64,000 bases of DNA from Mesobacillus subterraneus (GTDB lineage Bacteria; Bacillota; Bacilli; Bacillales; Cytobacillaceae). Under the pieces are notes generated by a model that was not told where the DNA came from, did not search any database, and worked only from the letters and a program-made list of their open reading frames with translations. A program made the position numbers and the translations under genes. This document shows positions 25,646 to 35,192 of this stretch, in pieces (the first letter of the stretch is position 1; each line of letters opens with the position of its first letter). The stretch is taken from NCBI RefSeq assembly GCF_023715485.1, contig NZ_JAMBOF010000001.1:124001-188000 (forward strand), read 5' to 3'.

Positions 25646-27073
25646 GTGACAGAAAAGAAAAAAGTTGTAATCGTAGGCGGGGGCATCACTGGTCTGGCGA
25701 CAGCGTACTATCTGCAGAAGCATGCCAGGGAAAGCCAGCTGCCACTTGAGGTGAAGCTAGTCGAAGCCTCCCACCGTGTTGGCGGGAAAATGCAGACATA
25801 TGTAAAAGATGGCTATGTGATTGAAAGAGGCCCGGATTCCTTCCTGGAAAGGAAGGAAAGCGCAGGGCGCCTTGCACGTGAAGTAGGTCTTGGCGATAAG
25901 CTGGTCAACAACAGCACAGGGAAATCATATGTACTTGTTAAAGATAAGCTTCATCCAATGCCTGGCGGAGCAGTTATGGGCATCCCGACTCAAATCGGCC
26001 CATTCATCACAACTGGTTTATTTTCATGGCCAGGAAAGTTCAGAGCTGCAGGTGACTTTTTCATGTCTCCTTCCAAGGTAAAAGGTGACCAGTCTTTGGG
26101 CGAGTTTTTCCGCCGCAGGCTAGGAGATGAAGTCGTCGAGAATTTGATTGAGCCGTTGCTCTCAGGTATTTATGCAGGAGACATTGACAATATGAGTCTG
26201 CTGTCAACATTTCCGCAATTCTACAAGGTTGAGCAAAAGTATGGGAGTCTGATTCTTGGCACGAAAAAAACCACCCCTGCTCCAAAGAGCAAACCTGCTG
26301 ACTCCGGACCGGAAAAGAAAAAAGGGATGTTCCTTACAGTGACGACAGGCTTGCAATCCTTCGTGGATGCGATCGAAGCCAAACTCGAGCCAGGCTCTGT
26401 CCTTAAGGGAATCAGAGTAGACAAAGTGAGCAAGCAAGAAAACGGCTACCGGATGAGATTGAGCAGCGGGGAGACACTTGACGCTGACAGCATTCTTGTA
26501 TCCGCTCCGCACGAAGCAGCATTGCATATGTTTTCTGATCATGACCATCTATTTGAACCATTTCGCGATATGCCTTCTACATCTGTGGCAACAGTGGCAA
26601 TGGCGTTTCCGGAGAGTGTCATAAAAGAAGACATCGATGGCACTGGATTTGTTGTTTCGAGGAACAGTGATTATACGATCACTGCTTGTACATGGACTCA
26701 TAAGAAGTGGCCGCATACAACACCGGAAGGCAAAGTGCTGCTTCGTCTTTATGTCGGCAGACCAGGCGACGAGGCGATCGTCGACCTTTCTGATGATGAA
26801 ATCATTAAAATCGCACTTGAAGACTTGAATAAAACGATGGACATCCAGGCACAGCCCGATTTCGCGGTTGTATCCCGCTGGAAAGAGGCGATGCCGCAGT
26901 ACACAGTCGGGCATAAGCAACGCGTTGAAAACCTGAAAACCGACCTTGCTGACGAATTGCCTGGTGTATTTGTTGCAGGCAGCTCCTATGAAGGAGTCGG
27001 TCTTCCAGATTGCATCGATCAGGGCGAAGCCGCCGTAGAAAAAATATTAACGTTCTTAAAGCTTAATTCTTAG
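25646..27073 (+). CDS. hemY: Coproporphyrinogen III oxidase HemY (CgoX)
   Basis: A 475-residue FAD enzyme. The dinucleotide-binding motif VVIVGGGITGLATAYYL (about 8-24) is followed by RVGGKMQT and the C-terminal FAD motif GVFVAGSSYEGVGLPDCIDQ. In the Gram-positive pathway it oxidises coproporphyrinogen III to coproporphyrin III. The start is GTG with AAGGCG upstream. A low-complexity loop with Pro/Lys (TTPAPKSKPADSGPEKKKG) around residue 210 looks like a linker insertion. Confidence 0.94.
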   Translation: MTEKKKVVIVGGGITGLATAYYLQKHARESQLPLEVKLVEASHRVGGKMQTYVKDGYVIERGPDSFLERKESAGRLAREVGLGDKLVNNSTGKSYVLVKDKLHPMPGGAVMGIPTQIGPFITTGLFSWPGKFRAAGDFFMSPSKVKGDQSLGEFFRRRLGDEVVENLIEPLLSGIYAGDIDNMSLLSTFPQFYKVEQKYGSLILGTKKTTPAPKSKPADSGPEKKKGMFLTVTTGLQSFVDAIEAKLEPGSVLKGIRVDKVSKQENGYRMRLSSGETLDADSILVSAPHEAALHMFSDHDHLFEPFRDMPSTSVATVAMAFPESVIKEDIDGTGFVVSRNSDYTITACTWTHKKWPHTTPEGKVLLRLYVGRPGDEAIVDLSDDEIIKIALEDLNKTMDIQAQPDFAVVSRWKEAMPQYTVGHKQRVENLKTDLADELPGVFVAGSSYEGVGLPDCIDQGEAAVEKILTFLKLNS

Positions 27074-27123
27074 CACCAGTTGATTGAACCGGAGCGGAAA
27101 TCAACAGTATAATTTCTAATTCT

Positions 27124-27152
27124 TAAAAAACCCTTTAAGGGTTTTTTATTTT
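27124..27152 (+). terminator. Terminator of hemEHY operon
   Basis: AAAAAACCCTT/AAGGGTTTTTT palindrome followed by T-rich DNA. Confidence 0.88.
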
Positions 27153-27201
27153 TTAGAAGCTTGTGATTTTGAAACAAATGTGATAAATTATATTTCGTAC
27201 T

Positions 27202-27230
27202 AACTGACCGTTTTTCTCATTTGGTCATTT
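27202..27230. promoter_or_regulatory. YhgD operator candidate upstream of yhgD
   Basis: AACTGACCGTTTTTCTCATTT, then GGTCATTT. The first 21 bp match the reverse complement of the site before yhgE at 17 positions. This indicates autoregulation by the TetR protein. Confidence 0.5.
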
Positions 27231-27246
27231 AATAAGAGGTGATAAG

Positions 27247-27819
27247 ATGGCAATTGACCGAAGGAAACAGATTATTGAAGCGGCAACGAGTTCCTTTTCC
27301 CTTTATGGCTACAAGGCAACAACGATTGATCAGGTAGCAAAGCTGGCTAATGTCGGAAAAGGTACCATTTATACTTTTTTCAAGAATAAAGAAGAACTTT
27401 TCGATGAAATTATTAACGGGCTGATCATTGAAATGAAAGCAGTGGCCAATGAAGCTGTAAGTCATTCAGACTCTTTTTATGAAAATGTCCACAGGGCATT
27501 GTATAGACTTCTAGAGTTCCGTAAACAACATCAGCTCACAATCAAACTTTCCCAGGAAGCAAGGGATATTGGGACTCCAGCCGTTGTAGAGGTTATGGAA
27601 AAATTAGAACTGGCGATTCTTAATTTCATAAAAGACAAGGTTGTTCTAGCGATCAAAAAAGGTGAAATTAAGGAATGCGATCCGGAAATAACTGCTTTCA
27701 TCATGATGAAGCTTTATATCGCACTTATATTTGACTGGGAGAAAAAGCACAAGCCACTCGGAAAAGCCGAACTCTCACAGCTGTTTGAATTCTATATTTT
27801 CAAAGGATTGTCTACTTAG
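27247..27819 (+). CDS. yhgD: TetR family regulator YhgD
   Basis: A 190-residue TetR-type repressor. The N-terminal HTH reads IIEAATSSFSLYGYKATTID, then KGTIYTFFKNKEELFDEII. The C-terminal ligand domain is all-helical and not motif-rich. It sits directly upstream of yhgE, which it probably represses, and matching palindromic sites lie before both genes. It follows hemEHY as in B. subtilis. The inducer is unknown. Confidence 0.9.
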   Translation: MAIDRRKQIIEAATSSFSLYGYKATTIDQVAKLANVGKGTIYTFFKNKEELFDEIINGLIIEMKAVANEAVSHSDSFYENVHRALYRLLEFRKQHQLTIKLSQEARDIGTPAVVEVMEKLELAILNFIKDKVVLAIKKGEIKECDPEITAFIMMKLYIALIFDWEKKHKPLGKAELSQLFEFYIFKGLST

Positions 27820-27851
27820 GATGATCCTTATTTTTAAAAGCAGGAATGACT

Positions 27852-27872
27852 AAATGAACAAAACGGTCATTT
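27852..27872. promoter_or_regulatory. YhgD operator candidate upstream of yhgE
   Basis: AAATGAAC-AAAAC-GGTCATTT: 7 of 8 arm positions pair, 5-nt centre, 22 bp before the yhgE start. Confidence 0.55.
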
Positions 27873-27893
27873 GTTTAAACCAGGAGGACAACT

Positions 27894-30095
27894 ATGAAAA
27901 ACAAACTATTCATTCAAGAATTACTTGCCATTTTCCGAAATAAGAAGCTGCTGATTCCGATTATCGCAGTTTTATTTATTCCGGTCTTGTACAGCGGAAT
28001 GTTCTTGTGGGCATTCTGGGATCCATATGAACATCTTTCTGAGCTTCCTGTTGCGGTCGCGAACGAGGATTCAGGTTCATCTATTGATGGGAAAGAACTG
28101 GAATTAGGCGATGGTTTAGTCGAAAAACTAAAGGAAAGTAAAGACTTCGGATATGAATTTGTATCTGAAGCGGAAGGGAAAAAAGGTTTGGAACAGCAAA
28201 AATATTACATGCTGATCAAAATTCCAAAGGATTTTTCAGAAAATGCGACAACCTTAATGGATGAACAGCCTAAAAAACTGGAGCTTGTATATATGCCAAA
28301 TGAAAGCTTTAACTTCCTATCTGCTCAGATTGGTGAAACAGCTGCCGAAAGAATTAAGGCCTCTGTATCTGAGAAGGTGTCTGAAACCTATGCTGAGACT
28401 ATGTTTGATAAAATCGGCGAGCTTGCGAATGGCCTAAATAAAGCAAGTGATGGCGCAGCAGAGCTTAATGATGGTGCTGGGAAACTAAAGGGTGGAAGCC
28501 AGGAGCTTTATCAAAATCTATCAGTTCTGGCAAGCAAGTCTATCGAGTTCAATCAAGGATTGAATATAGCAAATTCAGGCATAAAAGAATTAGCTAAAGG
28601 AGCAGATGCTTTGAACGTTGGACTCGGGCAGTTGGAAGAAGGTCACGCAAAGCTTGAGAATGCTTCAAGTGAACTTCTTGCAGGTCAAAACGAATTGAAG
28701 ACAGGGGCATTTAAAGTAAAAACAGGGTTAGAAGAAGCAAACAGGAAAGTTCCTGCGATGGTAGAGGGCACAACAAAGCTTAAACAAGGCTCCGAGCAGC
28801 TTGCGCAAAACCTTTCAGCCTGGAAAAATGGGTCTGATAGCGCTGCAGCAGGAGCGGCAGACCTTCATGCTGGTATACAAGAGCTGCAAAAGCAAGTGGA
28901 AATGATGAAGCCGCTATTAAGTGCTTATCCTGATAAGCAGGAACAATTGGGAAAAGCATTGCAGGAGCTGGAAGCGGGCAGTGCAAAACTTGCTCAGGGA
29001 ACTGAAACTCTATCAGGCTCAGCGGTGGATTTAGCTGGCGGTGCTCAACGAATTTCTGGAGGCTTGGATGAATTAGTTCAAGGACAGGGCCAATTGCAGC
29101 ATGGAATGGCTGCTCTTACAGAAGGAAGTACCCAACTTGAAGCGGGAGCTAACAAGCTATCAACTGGGCAGGAACAATTCCACTCTGGTATGGAACTTTT
29201 CGGTGATAAACTCGGAGAAGCAAAAGCAGGCTCTGTCAAGCTGTCTCAAGGAACTTCAAAACTTACTGGCGGAATGGATCAGCTTGCAGCAGGTTCCTCA
29301 GCCATGTCAAATGGTACCGGCCAGCTTGCTTCTGGTGCAGAAAAACTATCAGAAGGAAATAGTAAAGTAGCAGATGGAACATCAGAGCTTGCCGAAAAAC
29401 TCAAAACCGGTGCTGAAGAAGCTGAGATTAATCCTGACAAACGGACCTTCAAGATGCTTGCAGCTCCTGTCAGACTGGATAGTGAAAAAATAAATGAAGT
29501 CCCAAATTATGGAACAGGTTTTGCGCCTTACTTTTTATCATTAGGTTTGTTTGTAGGCGCATTGTTGCTATCAATTGTGTTTCCTTTAAGGGAACCTGCA
29601 GGTGTACCGAAAAACGGGGTAAGCTGGTTTTTAAGTAAATTTGGTATTTTAGCGGGTATTGGAATCATACAAGCACTCGTTGCTGATGCCATTGTGATCG
29701 GGGGACTAGGCTTACAAGTAGAAAATATTCCGCTGTTTTTAATATTTTCTATTTTTACGAGTCTAACCTTTATTGCTTTGATTCAGTTCCTCGTTACTTT
29801 GTTAGGAGACCCTGGACGTTTTGTTGCCATTGTCATCTTGATTTTGCAGCTTACAACAAGTGCGGGAACGTTCCCATTAGAATTAATTCCTGGTTTCTTG
29901 CAGAAATTTAATGCGTATTTGCCAATGACTTATTCTGTACAAGGATTCAAGGCGATCATTTCAAGCGGTGATATTGGCTTCATGTGGCAAAATGCGGGTA
30001 TTTTAGCTGCTTATATTGTACTGTTGTCAATTGGAACTTTAGTTTATTTCCAAATGATGTATAAAAGAAGATTCGCCGTTTTAGCTGAGAAATAA
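27894..30095 (+). CDS. yhgE: YhgE/Pip (phage infection protein) family membrane protein
   Basis: A 733-residue protein. One N-terminal transmembrane helix (LLIPIIAVLFIPVLYSGMFLW) is followed by a large extracellular domain and about 350 residues of coiled-coil-like L/A-x-x-G repeats (LAKGAD, LEEGHA, LAGGAQ, LSTGQ). The C-terminus has five or six transmembrane helices resembling ABC-2 permeases. Relatives include the lactococcal phage infection protein Pip and ESX-associated YueB, a phage receptor. It is likely derepressed through YhgD. The physiological function is unknown; an exporter role is suggested by the ABC-2-like end. Confidence 0.92.
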   Translation: MKNKLFIQELLAIFRNKKLLIPIIAVLFIPVLYSGMFLWAFWDPYEHLSELPVAVANEDSGSSIDGKELELGDGLVEKLKESKDFGYEFVSEAEGKKGLEQQKYYMLIKIPKDFSENATTLMDEQPKKLELVYMPNESFNFLSAQIGETAAERIKASVSEKVSETYAETMFDKIGELANGLNKASDGAAELNDGAGKLKGGSQELYQNLSVLASKSIEFNQGLNIANSGIKELAKGADALNVGLGQLEEGHAKLENASSELLAGQNELKTGAFKVKTGLEEANRKVPAMVEGTTKLKQGSEQLAQNLSAWKNGSDSAAAGAADLHAGIQELQKQVEMMKPLLSAYPDKQEQLGKALQELEAGSAKLAQGTETLSGSAVDLAGGAQRISGGLDELVQGQGQLQHGMAALTEGSTQLEAGANKLSTGQEQFHSGMELFGDKLGEAKAGSVKLSQGTSKLTGGMDQLAAGSSAMSNGTGQLASGAEKLSEGNSKVADGTSELAEKLKTGAEEAEINPDKRTFKMLAAPVRLDSEKINEVPNYGTGFAPYFLSLGLFVGALLLSIVFPLREPAGVPKNGVSWFLSKFGILAGIGIIQALVADAIVIGGLGLQVENIPLFLIFSIFTSLTFIALIQFLVTLLGDPGRFVAIVILILQLTTSAGTFPLELIPGFLQKFNAYLPMTYSVQGFKAIISSGDIGFMWQNAGILAAYIVLLSIGTLVYFQMMYKRRFAVLAEK

Positions 30096-30105
30096 TGATA
30101 GACAA

Positions 30106-30145
30106 AAAAGTGCCAGCCGTTCAACTGAACGAGCTGGCTTTTAAT
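30106..30145 (+). terminator. Terminator of yhgE
   Basis: GCCAGC-CGTTCA pairs with TGAACG-A-GCTGGC, followed by TTTT. Confidence 0.85.
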
Positions 30146-30216
30146 GTGCAGAATATCTCTGCGGGAAAGGGATTGTATTGCACCCGGAAAACCGGGGAAG
30201 GAAAACAATTTAGACT

Positions 30217-30351
30217 TTACAGTTTACCTGGATCCATGCATCCATCGCACTTGTTTCCATAACATTCGTGCTGTTCCTTGATTGGTTCTCCACACTCCAT
30301 GCATTGTTTTTGAGGTAAATTGCGAAAGAATTCGACGATATTTTCGATCAT
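30217..30351 (-). CDS. yhfH: YhfH family small zinc-ribbon-like protein (44 aa)
   Basis: Begins MIENIVEFFRNLPQKQCMEC and continues to a second cysteine cluster ECYGNKCDGCMD. Cysteines at CMEC and CYGNKCDGC suggest metal binding. The SD GGAGGG is 6 nt upstream. Length and position before yhfI match B. subtilis YhfH. The function is unknown. Confidence 0.78.
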   Translation of the reverse strand: MIENIVEFFRNLPQKQCMECGEPIKEQHECYGNKCDGCMDPGKL

Positions 30352-30521
30352 GCTGTTCCCTCCAAATCTCAAAGTGTTTTGATACAGATTTAACATTAAT
30401 TAAATTGTATTATAACAGTTGAAAATCGTCAATCATAATTTTCTGAAAAAAACCCTTAAAGTGAAAAAATGGGTAAAATGAAGTATAGTGAAAGCAAAAG
30501 CGTATCGAAGGAGGAAGGTCA

Positions 30522-31256
30522 TTGAAGCTGACAATAGTAGGATGCTGGGGCGGATATCCTAAGGCCAATGAGGCAAGCACTGGTTATTTGCTGGAGCATG
30601 AAGGATTTAGACTAATGATTGATTTTGGCAGCGGAGTCCTGGCAAAATTGCAGAATTTTGTTCAGCCGGAGGATTTGGACGCATTGGTGCTGTCGCATTA
30701 CCATCCAGATCATGTTGCAGATATTGGTGTACTGCAGCATGCAAGGCTCATACAGGGATTTTTGGGCAAAAAGTCTCCACAGCTCCCTATTTATGGCCAT
30801 GCACAGGACAAGCAGGAGTTTGCGAAGCTTACATATAAAAACATCACTAGGGGCGTAGCATATGATCCGCAGAAAGTGCTTGAAGTTGGACCTTTTACGA
30901 TTTCATTCATGTCTGCTGTCCATCCGGTTCCATGCTATGCGATGCGAGTAGAAGCGGGCGGAAAAGCGCTTGTTTATACTGCTGACACCTCATTTAAGGA
31001 AGAATTCATTTCCTTTGCTGTCGGGGCGGACTTGCTGTTGTCCGAGTGCAATTTTTATGGAAACCAGGATGGCAGGGGTGCAGGACATATGAACAGCTAC
31101 GATAACGGGAAGCTCGCTAAAAACGCTGGGGTGAAACAACTCGTCTTAACACACCTTCCTCATTATGGCGAACTGGATCAGCTTGTATCAGAGGCATCAT
31201 CCGAGTTCGAAGGCCCTGTTTCACTTGCTAAGGAAGGACTCGAACTAACATTATAA
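30522..31256 (+). CDS. yhfI: YhfI, metallo-beta-lactamase fold hydrolase
   Basis: A 244-residue metallohydrolase related to RNase Z-like phosphodiesterases. The metal motif LSHYHPDHVADIG lies near residue 65, and further ligands are in SAVHPVPCYAMR, YTADTSF and LTHLPHY. TTG start with GAAGGAGG upstream. It lies 16 nt before lplJ and may be co-transcribed. The substrate is unknown. Confidence 0.88.
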   Translation: MKLTIVGCWGGYPKANEASTGYLLEHEGFRLMIDFGSGVLAKLQNFVQPEDLDALVLSHYHPDHVADIGVLQHARLIQGFLGKKSPQLPIYGHAQDKQEFAKLTYKNITRGVAYDPQKVLEVGPFTISFMSAVHPVPCYAMRVEAGGKALVYTADTSFKEEFISFAVGADLLLSECNFYGNQDGRGAGHMNSYDNGKLAKNAGVKQLVLTHLPHYGELDQLVSEASSEFEGPVSLAKEGLELTL

Positions 31257-31272
31257 AGGGAGAGACACAATC

Positions 31273-32262
31273 ATGTTATTTATTGATAATAAAGGAATTA
31301 CCGATCCGCGGATAAACCTTGCAATAGAAGAGTATGCCCTGAAGAATCTTGATATCAATGAAACCTATCTTTTATTTTATATAAATGAACCTTCGATCAT
31401 CATTGGAAAAAACCAGAACACTATCGAAGAAATCAATACTGAATATGTGGAGAAAAACGGAATCCATGTCGTCCGCCGATTATCCGGGGGAGGCGCTGTC
31501 TACCATGATTTGGGCAATTTGAATTTCAGTTTCATCACGAAGGATGACGGTGAGAGCTTCCACAATTTCAGGAAATTTACTGAACCTGTCGTTACTGCCC
31601 TGAAAAAATTGGGGGTGAACGCAGAACTAAGCGGCCGGAACGATCTTTTAGCAGAAGGAAGAAAGATTTCCGGGAATGCACAGTTCTCTACAAAAGGACG
31701 GATGTTCAGCCATGGAACCTTATTGTTCGATTCAGAAATCGAGAGTGTAGTGTCTGCACTCAACGTGAAAAAAGATAAAATCGAATCAAAGGGAATCAAA
31801 TCTATTCGCAGCCGCGTTGCGAATATTTCCGAGTTTTTATCAGAAAAAGTGACAATCGAGGAATTTCGAAGCCTTCTGTTAAAAAATATCTTTGACGGGA
31901 TGGAGGAGATTCCGGAGTATGTGCTAACTGAAAAGGATTGGGAAAAGATTCACGAGCTTTCTAAAGAGAGATACCAGAATTGGGATTGGAACTATGGAAA
32001 ATCGCCGAAATTCAATCTGCAGCATTCACACCGTTTCCCGGTTGGGCAGATTGATGTCCGATTTGAGGTGAACAAAGGAATAATTGAGAACTGCAAAATT
32101 TACGGAGATTTCTTTGGGGTTGGCGATGTGAGGGAATTTGAAGACAAGCTGACGGGCATCAAATACGAGAAGTCTCATATTGCGTCAGCTTTAAAAGAGA
32201 TAGACATTAAACATTATTTCGGAAATATTTCAAAGGAAGATTTCATAAATTTAATTTACTAA
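31273..32262 (+). CDS. lplJ: Lipoate-protein ligase LplJ
   Basis: A 329-residue lipoate ligase of the LplA type. It shows the family motifs VRRLSGGGAVYHDLGNLNFS and GRKISGNAQ, a lysine-containing catalytic region, and an accessory C-terminal domain. It activates free lipoate with ATP and attaches it to GcvH and 2-oxoacid dehydrogenase E2 proteins. B. subtilis LplJ (YhfJ) is in the same position and about the same length (331). Confidence 0.93.
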   Translation: MLFIDNKGITDPRINLAIEEYALKNLDINETYLLFYINEPSIIIGKNQNTIEEINTEYVEKNGIHVVRRLSGGGAVYHDLGNLNFSFITKDDGESFHNFRKFTEPVVTALKKLGVNAELSGRNDLLAEGRKISGNAQFSTKGRMFSHGTLLFDSEIESVVSALNVKKDKIESKGIKSIRSRVANISEFLSEKVTIEEFRSLLLKNIFDGMEEIPEYVLTEKDWEKIHELSKERYQNWDWNYGKSPKFNLQHSHRFPVGQIDVRFEVNKGIIENCKIYGDFFGVGDVREFEDKLTGIKYEKSHIASALKEIDIKHYFGNISKEDFINLIY

Positions 32263-32270
32263 TCATGGTG

Positions 32271-32302
32271 AAGCGCGATGTCTGTGGCATCGCGTTTTTT
32301 AT
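32271..32302 (+). terminator. Terminator of lplJ
   Basis: AAGCGCGATG (32271-32280) pairs with CATCGCGTTT (32288-32297) followed by T. Confidence 0.85.
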
Positions 32303-32325
32303 TTAACTATTGTTAAATAGTTAAA
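32302..32325. promoter_or_regulatory. Palindrome upstream of the yhfL promoter
   Basis: TTTAACTATT-GTTA-AATAGTTAAA: perfect 10-bp arms, ending 15 bp before the -35 element. This is a candidate operator. Confidence 0.5.
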
Positions 32326-32340
32326 AATCAGACATTTTTC

Positions 32341-32369
32341 TTGAATACATAATTTTCTTTCAATATAAT
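32341..32369 (+). promoter_or_regulatory. Sigma-A promoter of yhfL
   Basis: -35 TTGAAT (32341-32346), 17-bp spacer, -10 TATAAT (32364-32369). Confidence 0.75.
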
Positions 32370-32432
32370 ATATTTAGAAAACTTTTTACGAGTTTGGTGA
32401 TGATTTATCACCGCAAAGGGGGAAGGGAGTTA

Positions 32433-33992
32433 ATGAATCTTTCATCACAGCTTCATCACACTGCCTCGATGCTTGGCGATAAGCCGGCATATTTTTTCAT
32501 GGACAAAGCAAGCACATATGCAGAGCTCGATGCTACTGTAACGAAGTTTGCTTCTGGACTTGAGAAATTAGGGGTAAAAAAAGGCGATCATATCGCATTG
32601 TTGCTAGGAAACTCTCCACATTTTGTCATCAGTATGTACGGAGCTCTAAGGCTCGGTGCAACAGTCATTCCCATTAATCCGATCTACACGGCAGATGAAA
32701 TAGGGTATATCTTGAACAATGGCGATGTAAAAGCTGTCGTTGGTCTCGACCTTATGCTGCCGCTTGCCGAAAAAATGCATCAGCACCTGCCGAAGGTGGA
32801 GCACTTCATCATTTGCGAAACTGGCCAGAGCCAGGTGTCTGAAGACGAAATTTCCAAGCTTACTTTAGGATCAAAAATGAAACCGTTTACACAGGTGGTT
32901 GGTTCCGGAGACATTGATTTTGAAGAACCTGAACTTAATGATGCCGATGTAGCTATCATCCTTTATACTTCCGGAACGACAGGGAAACCTAAAGGTGCGA
33001 TGCTTACACACCAGAATCTATACAGCAATGCTAAGGATGTAAGTGATTATTTAAGAATGAATGAAGACGATAAAGTAATCACAGCGCTTCCTATGTTCCA
33101 TGTGTTTTGTTTGACGGTAGCACTCAATGCACCGCTTATGAACGGAGGCACACTTCTTATTGTCCCTAAATTCAGCCCGGCAGAGGTTTTCAGGATTGCC
33201 AAGAAGTATGAGGCGACTGTATTTGCTGGTGTACCAACGATGTATAACTTCCTTTTCCAATATCCAGAGGGAGACTCTGAAGACCTGAAATCATTGCGTC
33301 TTTGCATTTCCGGCGGCGCATCGCTTCCTGTAGCTTTGCTGCAGAATTTTGAAAGAAAGTTCAATGTTATGATTTCAGAAGGGTACGGGTTGTCTGAGGC
33401 TTCACCAGTAACATGCTTCAATCCGCTTGACCGCCCGCGAAAAGCTGGTTCAATCGGCACTTCGATCATCAATGTCGAAAACAAAGTGGTGAATGAACTT
33501 GGTGAAGATGTGGCTCCTGGGGAAGTAGGCGAATTGATTGTCCGCGGGCCGAATGTAATGGCAGGCTACTACAAATTGCCTGAGGAAACGGCTGCAACGA
33601 TCAAGGATGGCTGGCTGTATACAGGGGATTTGGCCCGTATGGACGATGAAGGGTATTTTTATATTGTCGACCGCAAGAAAGATATGATCATTGTTGGCGG
33701 TTATAATGTATACCCGCGTGAAGTGGAAGAAGTTCTATATAACCATCCTGATGTTGTCGAAGTAGCAGTTCTTGGCGTTCCTGATCCAAATCTCGGCGAA
33801 GCTGTAAGGTGCTATGTAGTCAGCAAGAATCCGGACTTGACCGAAGAGCAGGTGCTTGGGTACTGTCACGAGCATCTGGCAAAATACAAGGTGCCAAGTG
33901 CAATCGAGTTCCTGGAAGAGCTTCCGAAAAATACAACCGGAAAAATTCTAAGAAGAGCCTTGAAAAACCAGGTTTTACAAGGTCAAAAGTAA
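32433..33992 (+). CDS. lcfB: Long-chain fatty-acid-CoA ligase (YhfL/LcfB)
   Basis: A 519-residue AMP-forming acyl-CoA synthetase. Motifs: P-loop [14 protein letters not shown] near residue 175, [30 protein letters not shown] and the adenylation lysine in [13 protein letters not shown] at the C-terminus. It activates fatty acids for beta-oxidation or lipid recycling. The start at 32433 has AAAGGGGGAAGGGAG upstream; the in-frame codon at 32394 has none. A strong sigma-A promoter and a palindrome precede it. B. subtilis yhfL follows lplJ likewise. Confidence 0.93.
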   Translation: MNLSSQLHHTASMLGDKPAYFFMDKASTYAELDATVTKFASGLEKLGVKKGDHIALLLGNSPHFVISMYGALRLGATVIPINPIYTADEIGYILNNGDVKAVVGLDLMLPLAEKMHQHLPKVEHFIICETGQSQVSEDEISKLTLGSKMKPFTQVVGSGDIDFEEPELNDADVAIILYTSGTTGKPKGAMLTHQNLYSNAKDVSDYLRMNEDDKVITALPMFHVFCLTVALNAPLMNGGTLLIVPKFSPAEVFRIAKKYEATVFAGVPTMYNFLFQYPEGDSEDLKSLRLCISGGASLPVALLQNFERKFNVMISEGYGLSEASPVTCFNPLDRPRKAGSIGTSIINVENKVVNELGEDVAPGEVGELIVRGPNVMAGYYKLPEETAATIKDGWLYTGDLARMDDEGYFYIVDRKKDMIIVGGYNVYPREVEEVLYNHPDVVEVAVLGVPDPNLGEAVRCYVVSKNPDLTEEQVLGYCHEHLAKYKVPSAIEFLEELPKNTTGKILRRALKNQVLQGQK

Positions 33993-34003
33993 TATCGAAT
34001 GAG

Positions 34004-34033
34004 GAGGCAGGCGCCAGTGCCTGCCTCTTTTTT
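34004..34033 (+). terminator. Terminator of yhfL
   Basis: GAGGCAGGC (34004-34012) pairs with GCCTGCCTC (34019-34027), then TTTTTT. Confidence 0.88.
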
Positions 34034-34098
34034 CAGCAATTGCAAAAGGAGATTACTATAGTGATAGAGAATGTGAATAAAGAAGGGAGCTGATTCAT

Positions 34099-34875
34099 TT
34101 GGAAAGCATCCAGTTTGAATTAAAAGGGCACACCGCGATGGTCACGCTCAATCGGCCTGACGCACTCAATGCATTTAATTATGACACACTTGATGAATTA
34201 CAGAAGACAATTGAAAAAATAAGGACAAACCGAGAAGTCAGAGTCGTTATTTTTACAGGTGCTGGAGAGAAAGCGTTCAGTGTGGGGGCTGACCTTAAGG
34301 AACGAAGGACACTATCTGATGAGGACGTGAAGCGGAATATTTATAAGATCGGTGAAGTATTCTCAATGATTGACCAGCTTCCGCAGCCAACAGTCGCCGC
34401 CATTAATGGATTTGCTTTTGGCGGTGGAATGGAGCTGGCTCTGGCCTGCGATTTCCGCGTTGCTGCAGCCGGGACCCAGATGGGCTTGACAGAAACAAGT
34501 CTTGCAATCATTCCGGGCGCTGGAGGGACTCAAAGGCTGCCAAGACTGATTGGGCAGGCAAAAGCACTGGAACTGATCCTCACAGCACGGAGGCTCAAGT
34601 CAGAGGAAGCTCTGGAGTATGGCCTGGTCACAGCAGTAGTCAAAAAAGAGAGCCTGCTAGATGAATGCTTTAAATTAGCGGATATGATGCTCGCGAATGG
34701 TCCGGTGGCATTGCAGCAGGCAAAATTCGCCGTCAAACAAGGTATGAACGTTGACCTGCAGACAGGACTGCAGATTGAGCGAAAAGCATATGAAGTGACG
34801 ATTCCGACTGAAGACCGCCTGGAAGCATTAGCCGCATTCAACGAGAAGAGGAAGCCTGTTTTTAAAGGAAAGTAA
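34099..34875 (+). CDS. Enoyl-CoA hydratase/isomerase family protein
   Basis: A 258-residue crotonase. The oxyanion-hole segments GADLKERR and NGFAFGGGMELALACDF are present, and both catalytic glutamates of hydratases appear to be conserved (GGGMELA and GLTETSLAIIPGAGGTQRL). It should hydrate trans-2-enoyl-CoA in beta-oxidation. The start TTG has GGGAG about 9 nt upstream. Separated by a terminator from the acyl-CoA ligase, but the functional pairing is plausible. Confidence 0.9.
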   Translation: MESIQFELKGHTAMVTLNRPDALNAFNYDTLDELQKTIEKIRTNREVRVVIFTGAGEKAFSVGADLKERRTLSDEDVKRNIYKIGEVFSMIDQLPQPTVAAINGFAFGGGMELALACDFRVAAAGTQMGLTETSLAIIPGAGGTQRLPRLIGQAKALELILTARRLKSEEALEYGLVTAVVKKESLLDECFKLADMMLANGPVALQQAKFAVKQGMNVDLQTGLQIERKAYEVTIPTEDRLEALAAFNEKRKPVFKGK

Positions 34876-34878
34876 CCG

Positions 34879-34903
34879 AACACGGCCACGGCCGTGTTTT
34901 TTG
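34879..34903 (+). terminator. Terminator of the enoyl-CoA hydratase gene
   Basis: AACACGGC (34879-34886), loop CACG, GCCGTGTT (34891-34898), then T-run. Confidence 0.88.
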
Positions 34904-34939
34904 CTGAATAAAAGTAGATTGAAATAGGATTGGCCCCAG

Positions 34940-35085
34940 AAATTTATTTTATCGACTCCATTTAAAGATATATTGTCCACATTTCAAGATATATCGACCA
35001 CCTTTCAAGATATACCGACCAAATTTAAGGATATATCGTCCACATTAAAGGATATATCGACCACATTAAAGTTATATCGTCGAAC
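34940..35085. repeat. Tandem array, 21-bp period (spacer crotonase-azlC)
   Basis: GATATATCG-type cores begin at 34967, 34988, 35009, 35030 and 35051, each exactly 21 bp apart; diverged units flank at about 34946 and 35071. The unit is roughly GATATATCGNCCACATTTAA. It fills most of the 317-bp spacer between two co-directional genes. Confidence 0.92.
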
Positions 35086-35192
35086 CCACTTTATTTCGAT
35101 AAAAGAAATACTTTTCCATGTGCCTGGAAGTATGTATAATATATTTTAATTGATTTTTGATAGATACATAGTTATAGAAAGGCGGTAGGCGT

